The position numbers and the translations under genes are program-made. The notes below the pieces were generated by a model that was not told the DNA's origin, made no database searches, and saw nothing but the letters and a program-made list of their open reading frames with translations. A DNA stretch of 64,000 nt, from positions 7,936,001-8,000,000 of the forward strand of contig CAVNZM010000010.1 of NCBI GenBank assembly GCA_963693365.1, written 5' to 3'. Positions 1 to 10,586 of this stretch are shown one piece after another; positions within the stretch are counted from its first letter, which is position 1, and each line of letters opens with the position of its first letter. The DNA is from Amoebidium appalachense. Its lineage: Eukaryota; Ichthyosporea.

Positions 1-462
1 ATGTGCGCCGTGCGGGGTAGGGGCACGCACATCATGTGGGCCGTGGACGTCATGTCCCGTGTACTTATGACACATCGTATACATACATGTTGTGCCCACG
101 CACGTAAGGTGCCCATTATGTACGTGAATATGTACGTGAAACTGGCCCATCTTCTCATTCAATAAAGGGCTGTGGAGCTCGTCAGTCTTGAACACCCATG
201 ACAAAAGCCTCACGTTCGTTAGGTCTTACGTGAATTCGAACCTGACAGTGATATTCAAGAAAATTGTGGAGCCTAAGCTTGTGTTCCGTTTTACACGATT
301 CGGAACCTGAAAAGGCTTTGGGATACTGCCTTGAAATTATTGTGAGAGTTTCGGAGGTTTCCCACGTGCTGCTCAGGATCTGATGCTTGGCGTATATATG
401 CTCTCTTTAGAATCTGTACTGATACTGAATTCGAAGTCGCTTCTACCAGGCATCGCCGCATC
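1..462. other. Left flank of the retroelement nest, no gene recognised
   Basis: No convincing coding region is visible. There is an AATAAA at about 162. Because the tyrosine-recombinase retroelement begins at 463 and ends at 11947, this flank would have adjoined the dehydrogenase promoter region (11948 onward) before the insertion, so it may be ancestral upstream DNA of that gene. That is inference. Confidence 0.5.
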
Positions 463-662
463 ATCATCAATAGTGAAACTATTTCGATTGGTTCTTCGAA
501 TCATTGACCTGATTGGGTGTAATACACCAATTATCTTTCAAGAAAGAATAATTGCTGTGTATTCCACCAATCATGGTCTGGCGCTGAATCTTGGCTGCAG
601 GCTATATAAGCTGCAGCCGAGAGAAGCCTTGATCAGTCTTCCCTCACTCAGCGCCACTTGTA
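463..662 (+). repeat. A1 copy of the split direct repeat
   Basis: These 200 bp match 11513-11712, with no mismatch noticed by eye. They contain a TATA-like GCTATATAAG at 601-610, about 125 bp before the first gag ATG at 735, so this repeat probably carries the element's promoter. Confidence 0.9.
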
Positions 663-734
663 AAGCGCTGAGTTGTTAGTGTGGGCTCACGATAGCTTGT
701 AGATCGGCCCCTCCTCTGAGGGCACTAAGTTGCC

Positions 735-1419
735 ATGACCGACCAGTACGCGACGCGTCTCACCGAGTTCCTGCCCAGCGCGGGCGACACCACAAGCGAT
801 GCCCGCTCCGAACGCTGGCCCCCCCCCGCCATTGGTACTTATCAAGACCCGCACCCAAGTTGCCCTAGCCACCCCCGCACTTCGCGACGTTGCCAACCTC
901 CTGTGTGAACAAGGGCTGTTCGATGGTCCCGAACCATTGGATCCTCAGTGGGGGTGGCTCGACAAGGTGTCTGCTGGTGCCCGGGAAGAGTGTTGCACAC
1001 TCATTGGTGCTCTGTCTGCTCTCATCCAGGGTGCCAACCTTGCCGCGGCTAAGGCAACAACCGAGGGTCACATGATCAAGCTGCTGCTTCAGTACCAGTG
1101 TGACGTCGTCCACATGCTGGCCTCCCGGCTCAACTACCAGAAGATGCGTGCTCAGTATGGTGCTGCAGTTGCCGATTTCGCCAAGGCCGAAGTTGAGGGT
1201 GTCAGCTCCCACGAGTTCCTGCCCGCCTGGAACCATGGTCTAGTGGCCGCCAGGCAGAAGGCCGCCAGCCTCCAGCTCGCCCACTCCAGTACTGCCCGCC
1301 GCAACCCCGCCCGTAGTGGAGGCTTCGGCAACGACCAGACTTCACCCAGCCCGTCCAATGGTGCCGGCCGTGGGCGTGGGGCTCCTCGTCGTGGGGCTCC
1401 CGCCCCGGCCGATCACTAA
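735..1419 (+). pseudogene. Gag-like ORF of the tyrosine-recombinase element, frame broken at a C-run
   Basis: An ATG at 735 opens a frame starting MTDQYATRLTEFLPS. It runs to a C-run at about 821-828, after which the plausible protein continues in the next frame (open from 799) to a stop at 1417-1419. The second part is about 200 residues, is alpha-helix-like in its middle (roughly 930-1260) and ends in a basic Gly/Arg/Ala-rich tail, typical of nucleic-acid-binding Gag tails. No zinc knuckle is seen. The position, directly upstream of the reverse transcriptase and in the same frame as it, supports a Gag role. Sequence similarity to a named Gag family was not recognised. The break could be a mutation, a sequencing error in the homopolymer, or natural frameshifting. 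Confidence 0.65.
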
Positions 1420-1479
1420 CTGACGGCCCCGCGTCCCGTACACCCCACTCCCCTCTATCAGAGAGTACGGGATCACGCA

Positions 1480-2287
1480 GCGGAGTGGGCAAGGAACGGC
1501 GCCAGTTCCTTTGTCCTCAGATGGATTCGTCAGGGCGTCCTTCCTCGTTGGGGCCCTTCAGGCCCTCCCCCCCCAGCAGACCATGGCTACTATATCCCGG
1601 TGGACAATGTGCCCGAGTCTACCATGCTGGATCTGGCCCTGGAGATGGTGGCCCATGGCGAGCTGGAGGAGATTTCTGTCAGCCAATCATATTGCGTTCA
1701 TCCTTGCTTCACGGTCGCCAAATCCGATGGATCCCGGCGACCAATCATCGATCCGTATTTGACCAATTCTGCATGCCTCCCCCTGCACACCAAGTTCGAC
1801 AACGTCCACGACCTGGCAGTGTTGGCGCGGCGGGGGGATCTCGGCTTCAGCTTCGACCTGAAGTCGGGTTACCACGCTCTCTCCCTTCACCCGGCCATCC
1901 GCAAGTACTTCCAGTGCCGAGTCCAGGGCCGCCTGTTTCAGTACTGCGTCCTCCCCTTCGGTTGGTCGCAGAGCCCCTGGTTCTTCACCCAGCTCATGCG
2001 TTGCTTCGGACGTACTCTGCGCCGGCTTGGGGTACGGGCGTGTATTTATTTGGACGATTTTTTGATTGTCGATCGACCCCCCCGGATTTATGGGGTTCGG
2101 GACCGGGTGGCCCAGCTGTTGGCGGCCCACGGTCTGCAGCGCCAGCCCACCAAGGGTCACTGGGAACCGACCCACATCCTCGACCATTTGGGGGTCACCG
2201 TCGATCTGCTTCATGGCCAGTTACGCCCTACCTCGGCCTCTCTTGCCAAGATTCGGGAGGCCACAGTGTCGTGGCAACAACCCAGAG
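1480..2287 (+). pseudogene. Reverse transcriptase, 5' part, cut by LTR element
   Basis: An open frame follows the gag stop in the same frame. An upstream block with WARNGASSFVLRWIRQGV resembles the N-terminal linker of DIRS-group reverse transcriptases. The palm motifs follow: SRRPIIDPYL (about 1730), FSFDLKSGYHALSLHP (about 1849), LPFGWSQSPWFFT (about 1954) and the catalytic IYLDDFLIV (about 2044). No early ATG is visible, so expression by reinitiation or readthrough from gag is possible. The frame is cut at 2287 by the LTR element. The downstream continuation resumes at 9429 in the same frame if one target-site copy is discounted. Confidence 0.88.
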
Positions 2288-2885
2288 TGTATATGAACTA
2301 CTCTAACTATCTGCACGCTTAAAGGGGCTCGAAACCGTGTATACGTATAAACTTTTCTTTGAGTTGGGTGGGAAGCGAGTTTTTTGTGTTCTGAGAAGAA
2401 CTTCCAAAAGCCCGCGACCCCGCGAGACACTTCACAGACACGCGGCCCACTGGCCAGACAAATGCCACAGTGACATTCAGCCAATCACAACACTCCCTCC
2501 CCCACAGACTACACGCTGACAACACACGCACTCCACACCATTGGCTACCGCCACCTGAGACACCCCTACAGCACTACAACACGTACACACCTTTACTAAC
2601 AATACATATAAGCATACACACACGCGAGCAGGCAACATGGGTCTCGCCAAGCACACAGCAAGAAGCAATACAACATATAACATGCAGAGTACGCAGAGGC
2701 ATGGGGCATGCACGCGCGCACCAAACAATCAGCCGCCGCTGCATCAGGTTCTCCCCATACCACTGATTAATCTCCCAATACCCCACTTAGACCCCGGCAT
2801 CACTATGCAAGAAAACCCCCGAAATTCACTCACCAAAACACGAAATATAGAAGCAAACTAATACGAATCAGCTCAGCACATGACA
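2288..2885 (-). repeat. 3' LTR of the gag-only element
   Basis: On the minus strand this is the downstream LTR. It is about 99% identical to 8825-9423, with scattered substitutions and one C-run length difference. Confidence 0.85.
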
Positions 2886-3843
2886 ACTCCCCCCTCGCAC
2901 AGAAAATAACTGAGTTCCACCTCAGTAAAAACTACCTAAAAACAAAATAAAGTTATGTGCTGAGCGACTACAACTACCGCTACCCATGCAGGAAAAGCAA
3001 CATTTAACATATAACATAAAACATATACATGCATCCACACACCACCCCACCATGGTTAATACCCAACCCAACCCCAAAACAAGGATAATTATGAACCGCC
3101 ACTGACGTTGCCCTGTAGATGCACCTCTGCCCCCGTCCACAACCTGCACCCAAAACCCCATGCCCCTGGCACAATGTTATATCGAGTGGAACATAGCAAC
3201 AGACATGATAACAGACACCATCCATACAACCACACTCAGCATGCCCCATCCACAAAGAATTCCTAACACATTGTCCAAACATGCCATGACGAACACCTCC
3301 AGACTCATGTGACGTACACCTCCAGACTCTCTTGCTGGCCATTCCTCTACCCGACAAAGACTCCTACTACGTAGGTCCCGGTGGTTTGGGAATGCCTCCG
3401 CCCCAACCGTGCCCTACACAGCGGTGTGTCTAAGGCCTACTGCTGCACTGGGCACCACAACACTACTCAACAACACTACGGGCAGCCACTCCAAAGGGCC
3501 TCAACACCAGGCCCAGGGCAGCCACTCCAAGGGGCCTCAGCACCAGGCCCTTTGACGACGGGGGTTCACAACAGTGGGGGCCTGCCACTGCCATGACTAC
3601 ACTTCGACCCCCCCCCCAGCCCCCTCGTCAGAGGGCCGAGCTCCCAGACAGCAGCAGGACTTTCTATTCCACTGACCCTAACCAGACACGTCGCCAACAC
3701 AGGACTTATACACACCTCGAAAACGCCAGGCACCAGTAGAAAACTCAGCGAAAAAACACACCACACAACTCCCATACAACAACAACTTGAACAACCCAAG
3801 AGACGGCCTACCCCCTAATAAAACCTTCATACCTGCAACACGG
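2886..3843 (-). other. 3' untranslated region of the gag-only element
   Basis: About 960 bp between the gag stop and the 3' LTR. Short imperfect direct repeats around 3480-3550 (AGGGCCTCA.CACCAGGCCC type) are seen. No open frame resembling protease, reverse transcriptase or integrase was found on either strand. Confidence 0.5.
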
Positions 3844-4479
3844 TCACCGACGTCCCCCACGACGGGGCTGTTTGCACCACGCGTATGTGTGCCCCCGCTC
3901 CTTGCAGTTGTCGCAGGTGCCTGGGAAAGAGTCCGGCGCCGGCTCTTGCTGTCCCGCCCGACGACGCCAGCCTGGCCCATCATCCCGTTGTGGCCGTGGC
4001 TGGTAGGGCTGGTAGCGCCGTGGGGAGGGTGACCGCCGCCGGTCCCCTCTGAGGCCTCTGCCCTCCTCCCTCTCACGGTCCCGGTACCTGTCTCCTCTGT
4101 ACCGGTCCCCCTCCTGGTCCTTCTCCTCCAGACGCTTGGTGAGCACAGCCACCTGCTTCAAGAGAGCAGTGAGTGTAGGCGTGTCCTGCCCAGCCCCATG
4201 CTTTACCTCCATGACCTCAGCAGCATGCTTATCCCTCATAGCCAGCTTACTCTCAAACTGCGCTAAAAACCGCCTCTTCACCGCCCTCCACGCCAAGTCT
4301 ACCTCATGCTGCTCTTCATGCTGAGCAAACAGCTCACCAAACTGACTGCTATCTACAAACAGAGAGCGAGCAGCATGAAACTTTCCACGAGCATCATTCT
4401 CCAACCCAGCAAGAAACACAAGAGCACGAAAATTTTCTTCGAACAGCTCAAAGTGGGTTCTAGCTTCGGTCACAGACAT
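3844..4479 (-). pseudogene. Gag C-terminal part with CCHC zinc knuckle
   Basis: Candidate ATG at 4479-4477 (MSVTEARTHFELFEENFR). It has a helical capsid-like segment, then an Arg/Asp/Glu-rich region and an Arg/Ser/Pro-rich basic stretch. Near the end is the knuckle CDNCKERGHTYAWC, an exact C-x2-C-x4-H-x4-C spacing, followed by a basic tail and stop. The knuckle identifies it as a nucleocapsid. The frame stays open upstream of the ATG as far as the G-run, consistent with a frameshifted single gag. Confidence 0.8.
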
Positions 4480-5065
4480 GGTGAGGGGGGGGGTAAGTAA
4501 ACTTAGCTTGTCTGAGATCAGCGTCAAACTCCCGTCGTCGTCCGTCGTCCAGGTACTTGGCCACCGCCCTGTCAAGCCACTCAAGCTCATTCTCAGGGCG
4601 CAAAACCTCAACCACGTCCCCTGAGCCGCCCGTAACAATAGGCACCTGTGCGTTGGCCGCTTCGTAGCGGGCGGCCAGCTGGAGTGCGGCCGGGTTGCGG
4701 GCTCCACCCGCCACTGTGCGGGCGTACGCAACCGTGCGCACAGACGGCTCGTCGGTAGGCAGTTGTGTGCTTTCAAGCACCTTCTGGAACTCCAGCATTG
4801 AGGAGCCCACCGTGTTCATGATGAGTGTGGCCATCCTTCGAGGGGTTTGGACGTCCTTCCCCTCAGTGGCCTCTGCTGGGCAAACAGCCCTGAGCTTGCT
4901 AAGCCACCTAGGGAGGGCGAGGTCCTTAGCGAGGACTAAGTCCCCTGTGATACTAGTCCTACTGCTCATGTTGCCTATGCCAACTGTTGCTAGCTGTAGG
5001 CCTGTGTGTGCGTATGTTTCTTCTACCTCTAACTGTCGAAAAAGTCCTAAGTCAAAGCCACTCAT
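4460..5065 (-). pseudogene. Gag N-terminal part of the gag-only LTR element
   Basis: Start ATG at 5065-5063 (MSGFDLGLFRQLEVEET), about 200 residues, stop at 4460-4462. It is the first open frame after the 5' leader. It overlaps the next gag frame by about 20 nt, and the two probably once formed one polyprotein: the frame changes at a run of nine G near 4482-4491. No family-level match was recognised beyond position and composition, which fit an alpha-helical Gag matrix/capsid. Confidence 0.6.
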
Positions 5066-5115
5066 AACCGCTAGGCGTGAAAAAAAACTAGGGGTGAAAG
5101 CAACAGCCCAGAAGG

Positions 5116-5595
5116 TGTAAACAACTGTACACATGAACTGTACATGTTTACTAAAGAATGTGATCTACTAGCACACGATTCGTGCTTTGTCATGAATATC
5201 ACATAAATATTATGTCCGCACCAATAGGACTCACTCTGACCTAAGAATTGAACCATATATGGTTCTTCCGCTGCATACCACATAAACGAAGTGAACCAAT
5301 AAGAGGTTTGCATAAATAGGACGAAGGTCTGACTGGCTCGGACCGCACCAGAATCACGAATGGCATGTTGCCACCCGCGCTGGCCGCGGATGAACCAATC
5401 CTGGGCCTTGATCCGAAACCTGGGGGCTATATAAGAAAGCCGTCCCAGTACGGGGATCACATCAGTGAAGTCTGAGACAGACTGAGTCGGCCCATAGTAA
5501 AAGCAACCTGGCCGCGTGTGCCTTTCTACCCGTTCTCTGTCTTTATTTTGATTCAGTTGTACTCTGCCTTATCCTAACTAGTCCAACTGTTTACA
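5116..5595 (+). repeat. 5' LTR of the inner element
   Basis: 480 bp, TG...CA. It contains a TATA-like GGGGCTATATAAG ending near 5433 and T-rich polyadenylation-like sequence near 5540. Confidence 0.92.
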
Positions 5596-8264
5596 TTGGC
5601 GACCGCGGCAGGACACTGTTTTACATTGCCAACTGTTTACATTGGCGACCGCGCAGTTCAAGAATCTCGCATCCTTCGAATCTCACATCTTTCAATCAGT
5701 TCAAGAATCTCACATCTTTCAATTACCCCAAGAATCTGCCATGGCCGATCACAATCCTTTTTACCACGATGATAGGCACATCTTTCTTTGTCAGGCTTAG
5801 AATACATACACATCGACAAGTTTGAAGTGGCCAGCCCACCTCTAAGAACACGGAAGGAATTGAAAGCATGAAAACCACCTTATACTACGACACATAAAAA
5901 ACGCGAAGAAAAACGAATACACGAACAAACGATTAAATAATTACTAACGAAGCAATGAACCAACGAAAAACGAACCATCACGAATACACAACGAAATAAC
6001 GAATTAACGACAAACGAATGCCTAGAGGAAATACGAAATAAACGCAACACGAAAATAAAACGAAGCCTTAACGAAGTTATGAAACGACGAAAAACGAAAA
6101 ACGAAAGCAAAATGAAATGGAAACACGAAAATGAAAAGAACGAATGCACAACACTGCTTAGGTTGCAATGCACACGGCCCCCTCTATGTTACGAAGAAAA
6201 GAAAACCGTTGCCCTTGCGTGCATTGCGCTATTGCACACTGTCATCGTGTCCATGCCACCACGTGCACGTCCACACTCGCAACCCAGATGCACGGCCACT
6301 TTCAGCACGAATGCATTTAAGGAAGAAGGTAGTCGCTGTTCCTATAGCATGTAGGACATAAGGTGCTGTGAAAGTAGTTTTGCATGCATGCTTCGAATTT
6401 CTTGCTGTTGTCGAATGCAGCATGCCCCATAGTTTAGCGCACAGGATGCACAACATGCGCATGAATGTATGCTGGCATGCCTAAACACATTACGAACATA
6501 TGGCTCATGTATGGCCCTTCCTGGTGCCATGCAACAACGAATTTGCACTCTTGGTGCACAGAAGGCTGTTCATGTAATAAAGTCGATGCAGAACTTTTGT
6601 TCGTGCATGCGAAACAAACGAAGCTGTGGGGTACGAATTTACAGGTAACTGCCAGTGTGTGGCAATACTGTACAAATACTATAACATACGAACTATGCTG
6701 TAAAGCCTGGAATACCTGCATGCAAATTAAAATTGCTGCCGGCACACCCCCACCAGAATAAAGAAAACAAAAGAATGTGGAATGGGCACCGTTCCCTCAC
6801 AACCCCAGCATACAGTGTCAGTATTTTGGCTGGAAGCCTTTCAGTTTCGAATTACGAATACCCTCCTTCACTACTGAACAAAGTGACGTGGAAGACGAAT
6901 ACGAATACGAATGCAAGGTGTTGTTGACTAACACATCGGACCATCATGTGTACCTAGGCCCTGGTACGGAGGTGACCATGTTATTCCCTTGCAATATGAT
7001 GACACTGTAACAATTTAGCACGTGCATACCCCACCAATGGGCACATGCGGGAGACAACCCCACAAGCTGCCTTATTGGGCACCTCTGCTAAAACGAATAT
7101 TCTTCTCACGAAGGAACAGAAGAATGCCACGAACACGAACCACACACTCACCAGGCAGCTACTTACATCTAATGTATGTAAGAAGTAGGGTGTGTGAACG
7201 GGGTAACTTCATGAACACCAACACGAAAGAAAGCACAGCACAAAGCAGTTCCACGAATACGAATGGTTTTGGTATTCCACACAACGAACAGAACCTACAG
7301 TAGGGCCACCTACAAATGAAGCAGAGGATGGGGCACCATCCAGACCTGCACTGGAGGATATGAAAACACGAAGCGCGCTCACGAAGTTGCTTACAAAAGA
7401 AAGGGCGACTGTGACGACTTTTCTTTTTAGGCCAAGCCTCCAGAAGAATGTATTATGCCTGGAATCCCCCTGCTCAACGAAAATGGCTGGCAAATGGGAT
7501 ACGAAAACTGCTCACGAATGGAAGCATGTGTTTTCTGAAGAAGGTTTGCTTTGCCTACCCTCTTCTTATGAATTATGAACCGGGTTTTTACTGGTTCGAA
7601 TTCTGACGGGCTGATATATTTCTTTATGTCGCCCAACGAAGAACACTTGGGGCATTTTTATTCATGTTTTTCCCAGCTCCGATGATGCAGGGTTAAAGCT
7701 GAAGGAAAGAAGTGCTCTTTGTTCATGAAAGAAGTGGCTTTTCCGGCCATGGTGACTCGCCTTACAGTCTTATGGTAGAACCGGGATAAGGAGCAGTGGC
7801 TAAGCCTTGAAGCTATCCACCACTACCTGAGCTACGAAGTGACCTAAGGCTCGAGTTATATTCATTATCGAATGTTTGGTATGATCATTCATCCACACAA
7901 CCAAATTACTCGCAATTGAAAACGAATCTGCGGGAGTATCCTAAAAAGGAAAAATTCCCAAAAAGGAAAATACTACTTCTACAGAAAAGCCAAGCACAGA
8001 GACGAAGGCTTAGCGAATTATTCGCACGCACACTCTGCAACAATCTTCGCCACGAAAATGAAATCACAGAAGAATGCTGCATGAATTTACGTTTTGGCAA
8101 ATGAAGAAGTGCTCATAGACGTGCACAACTCTATTCAACCGTCCTTGCTCTGTTCTGCCCAGCAGCTCGGCGCACAAGAATTCTCGCTGAAGGTTGTTTA
8201 TCGCCTCTCAGCCTGGTGGTTTGCTTGTCTAACGACACCACCAGGCTCCCGACAAGGGGGGGAG
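5596..8264 (+). other. Non-coding body of the inner LTR element
   Basis: The first 60 bp hold a duplicated leader: AACTGTTTACATTGGCGACC occurs at 5585-5604 and again at 5630-5649, giving two primer-binding-like sites. The rest is unusually rich in the words ACGAA and CGAAT (for example 5890-6120 and 6890-6915). The only ORFs are short (77 residues or fewer around 6777-7010) and match nothing I recognise. Confidence 0.6.
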
Positions 8265-8744
8265 TGTAAACAACTGTACACATGAACTGTACATGTTTAC
8301 TAAAGAATGTGATCTACTAGCACACGATTCGTGCTTTGTCATGAATATCACATAAATATTATGTCCGCACCAATAGGACTCACTCTGACCTAAGAATTGA
8401 ACCATATATGGTTCTTCCGCTGCATACCACATAAACGAAGTGAACCAATAAGAGGTTTGCATAAATAGGACGAAGGTCTGACTGGCTCGGACCGCACCAG
8501 AATCACGAATGGCATGTTGCCACCCGCGCTGGCCGCGGATGAACCAATCCTGGGCCTTGATCCGAAACCTGGGGGCTATATAAGAAAGCCGTCCCAGTAC
8601 GGGGATCACATCAGTGAAGTCTGAGACAGACTGAGTCGGCCCATAGTAAAAGCAACCTGGCCGCGTGTGCCTTTCTACCCGTTCTCTGTCTTTATTTTGA
8701 TTCAGTTGTACTCTGCCTTATCCTAACTAGTCCAACTGTTTACA
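8265..8744 (+). repeat. 3' LTR of the inner element
   Basis: Identical by eye to 5116-5595, implying a recent insertion. The polypurine tract 8254-8264 abuts it. Confidence 0.92.
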
Positions 8745-8824
8745 GAAGGACTAACAGTGCGTGTGCCCCCTCCCTGCAAAAGACTGCAGAGAAAGGGGGT
8801 GTAGCTTGTCGTAGCTACAACTAG

Positions 8825-9423
8825 TGTATACAAACTACTCTAACTATCTGCACGCTTAAAGGGGCTCGAAACCGTGTATACGTATAAACTTTTCTTTGAG
8901 TTGGGTGGGAAGCGAGTTTTTTGTGTTCTGAGAAGAACTTCCAAAAGCCCGCGACCCCGCGAGACACTTCACAGACACGCGGCCCACTGGCCAGACAAAT
9001 ACCACAGTGACATTCAGCCAATCACAACACTCCCTCCCCCACAGACTACACGCTGACAACACACGCACTCCACACCATTGGCTACCGCCACCTGAGACAC
9101 CCCTACAGCACTACAACACGTACACACCTTTACTAACAATACATATAAGCATACACACACGCGAACAGGCAACATGGGTCTCGCCAAGCACACAGCAAGA
9201 AGCAATACAACATATAACATGCAGAGTACGCAGAGGCATGGGGCATGCACGCGCGCACCAAACAATCAGCCGCCGCTGCATCAGGTTCTCCCCATACCAC
9301 TGATTAATCTCCTAATACCCCACTTAGACCCCGGCATCACTATGCAAGAAAACCCCCCGAAATTCCCTCACCAAAACACGAAATATAGAAGCAAACTAAT
9401 ACGAATCAGCTCAGCACATGACA
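8825..9423 (-). repeat. 5' LTR of the gag-only element
   Basis: Upstream LTR in the minus-strand direction. The short stretch 8750-8824 between it and the inner element is the remaining 5' leader, where a primer-binding site would lie. Confidence 0.85.
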
Positions 9424-9428
9424 CACAG

Positions 9429-10586
9429 CCCTGGTGATGGGTCATGCCCGTGTCTCTCGCCGCTTTGTGTCTGCCAAGCTCCTGTCCCGGTGGCTGGGCC
9501 TGGCGGTGAGTCTCCGGCCCGCGGTTCCCCATGTCCTGACCCTGATCCGGCCCGTCTACAGCGTTCTTTCGGGTCGCCCCGGCTCGTGGCGCCACAAGCT
9601 TCGACTTTCGGGCCGGCTCCTCCGAATCATCGGTTCCCTTCCGACCCGGATTCCCCAGCTTCCCCCGTACGAACTGTGGCCCCCTCCCCCCAGCGTCACT
9701 GTGACCACCGATGCTGCCACACTACAGGGTTGGGGCGCTGTTCTTTGTTCCCCACGCCGCCCGCCCGTTCTGCTGTCGGCTCCGTGGGACCCCCCACGAA
9801 CGCGGCCTGCCGAGCGCAGTCCTGGAGCTCCGTGCCCTCCTTCGCACTGTGGCACACCCGGCGGCCCGACCCGTTCTTTTTTCGACCCATTGGCGGTGGC
9901 AGACGGACGCCCAGGCAGCCATGTACGCCGTGCACCACAAAGCCAGCCCGCGCCCCTCCATGCAGTCCCAGCTGTACCGTCTCCTCCAGCTCTGTGGTCG
10001 CCTGTCGATTCCGTGGCCTCAGGAAGTCGAGTATCTCCCGGGCCTGGTCAACACAGTAGCCGACTCCCTCTCCCGGGGCCGGCTCGACCCGCGTCACGAA
10101 TGGTGCGTGCTCCCTTCGGCCCTGACCCGGCTCGCGGCCCTATGGGCCATCCGCCCGACCCTCGACCCGTTTGCCAGCCCGCACCACCACCTGGCACCCA
10201 GTTTTCACGTGTGGAGCACGCGTTTTGCTCGCCTCCCCCCCCACGTGACCGACGGCCTGCTAGCCCCGTGGGACCAGCCTTGCTGGTGGACCCCCCCGTT
10301 CCCCCTCATCCGTCGTGTCCTGACTCGCATCCAGTCCACCCAGGCCACTGGGATCTTGGTTGTCCCCCTCTGGCCGTCGGCCATCTGGTGGCCGGTGCTG
10401 GTGACCCTGGCTCAGGCCGCGACCCCGCTCCACCCACACGAGATCTACTGGCCCCCGACAGCCCGCCCTTGGGAGATGTGGGCCTTCTTGATCACAGCCG
10501 ATTCGCACACTGGATCGCCGCGACCGCCGCTCATGCTCCCCCTGCCCTCCAGTCCGCGGTCATCCAGTTGGCTACCGGCTCCTTGA
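9429..10586 (+). pseudogene. Reverse transcriptase end plus RNase H, frame broken at C6 run
   Basis: This continues the reverse transcriptase after the nested insertion: a conserved connection block (SAKLLSRWLGLAVSL) and then RNase H. The first RNase H aspartate (VTTDAATLQGWGAVL) is in the reverse transcriptase frame. The later signature residues (LELRALL, QTDAQAAMYAV, NTVADSLSRG) are in the +1 frame, which stays open to 10586. The switch falls at or near the six-C run 9790-9795. The 3' end of this frame overlaps the recombinase frame, as is usual in this element class. Confidence 0.8.

Larger units (their letters stand above)
5116..8744 (+). mobile_element. Young non-autonomous LTR retrotransposon nested in the gag-only element
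   Basis: Two 480-bp LTRs (5116-5595 and 8265-8744) show no difference by eye. Both begin TGTAAACA and end TGTTTACA. A perfect 5-bp target duplication GAAGG flanks them (5111-5115 and 8745-8749). A TGGCGACCGCGG primer-binding-like site directly follows the left LTR, and a purine tract (AAGGGGGGGAG) directly precedes the right LTR, so the element reads on the plus strand. The internal 2.67 kb has no long open frame and no recognisable gag or pol. Confidence 0.93.
2288..9423 (-). mobile_element. Gag-only LTR retrotransposon (TR-GAG-like), minus strand, itself interrupted
   Basis: Direct repeats 2288-2885 and 8825-9423 (about 598 bp) differ at roughly seven positions by eye, and each runs TG...CA. 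Candidate target duplications are CAGAG (2283-2287) and CACAG (9424-9428), 4 of 5 matching. Internal coding is only on the minus strand and is limited to gag with a CCHC knuckle. No protease, reverse transcriptase or integrase is visible in about 2.3 kb of internal DNA once the inner element is discounted. It therefore depended on another element's enzymes. It sits inside the reverse transcriptase gene of the outer element. Confidence 0.85.

Noticed and set aside
6777-7010. dUTPase-like fragment in the inner LTR element (VLLTNTSDHHVYLGPGTEV)
   Set aside because: The resemblance is confined to one short hydrophobic block, no other dUTPase motif is present, and the frame is only 77 residues.
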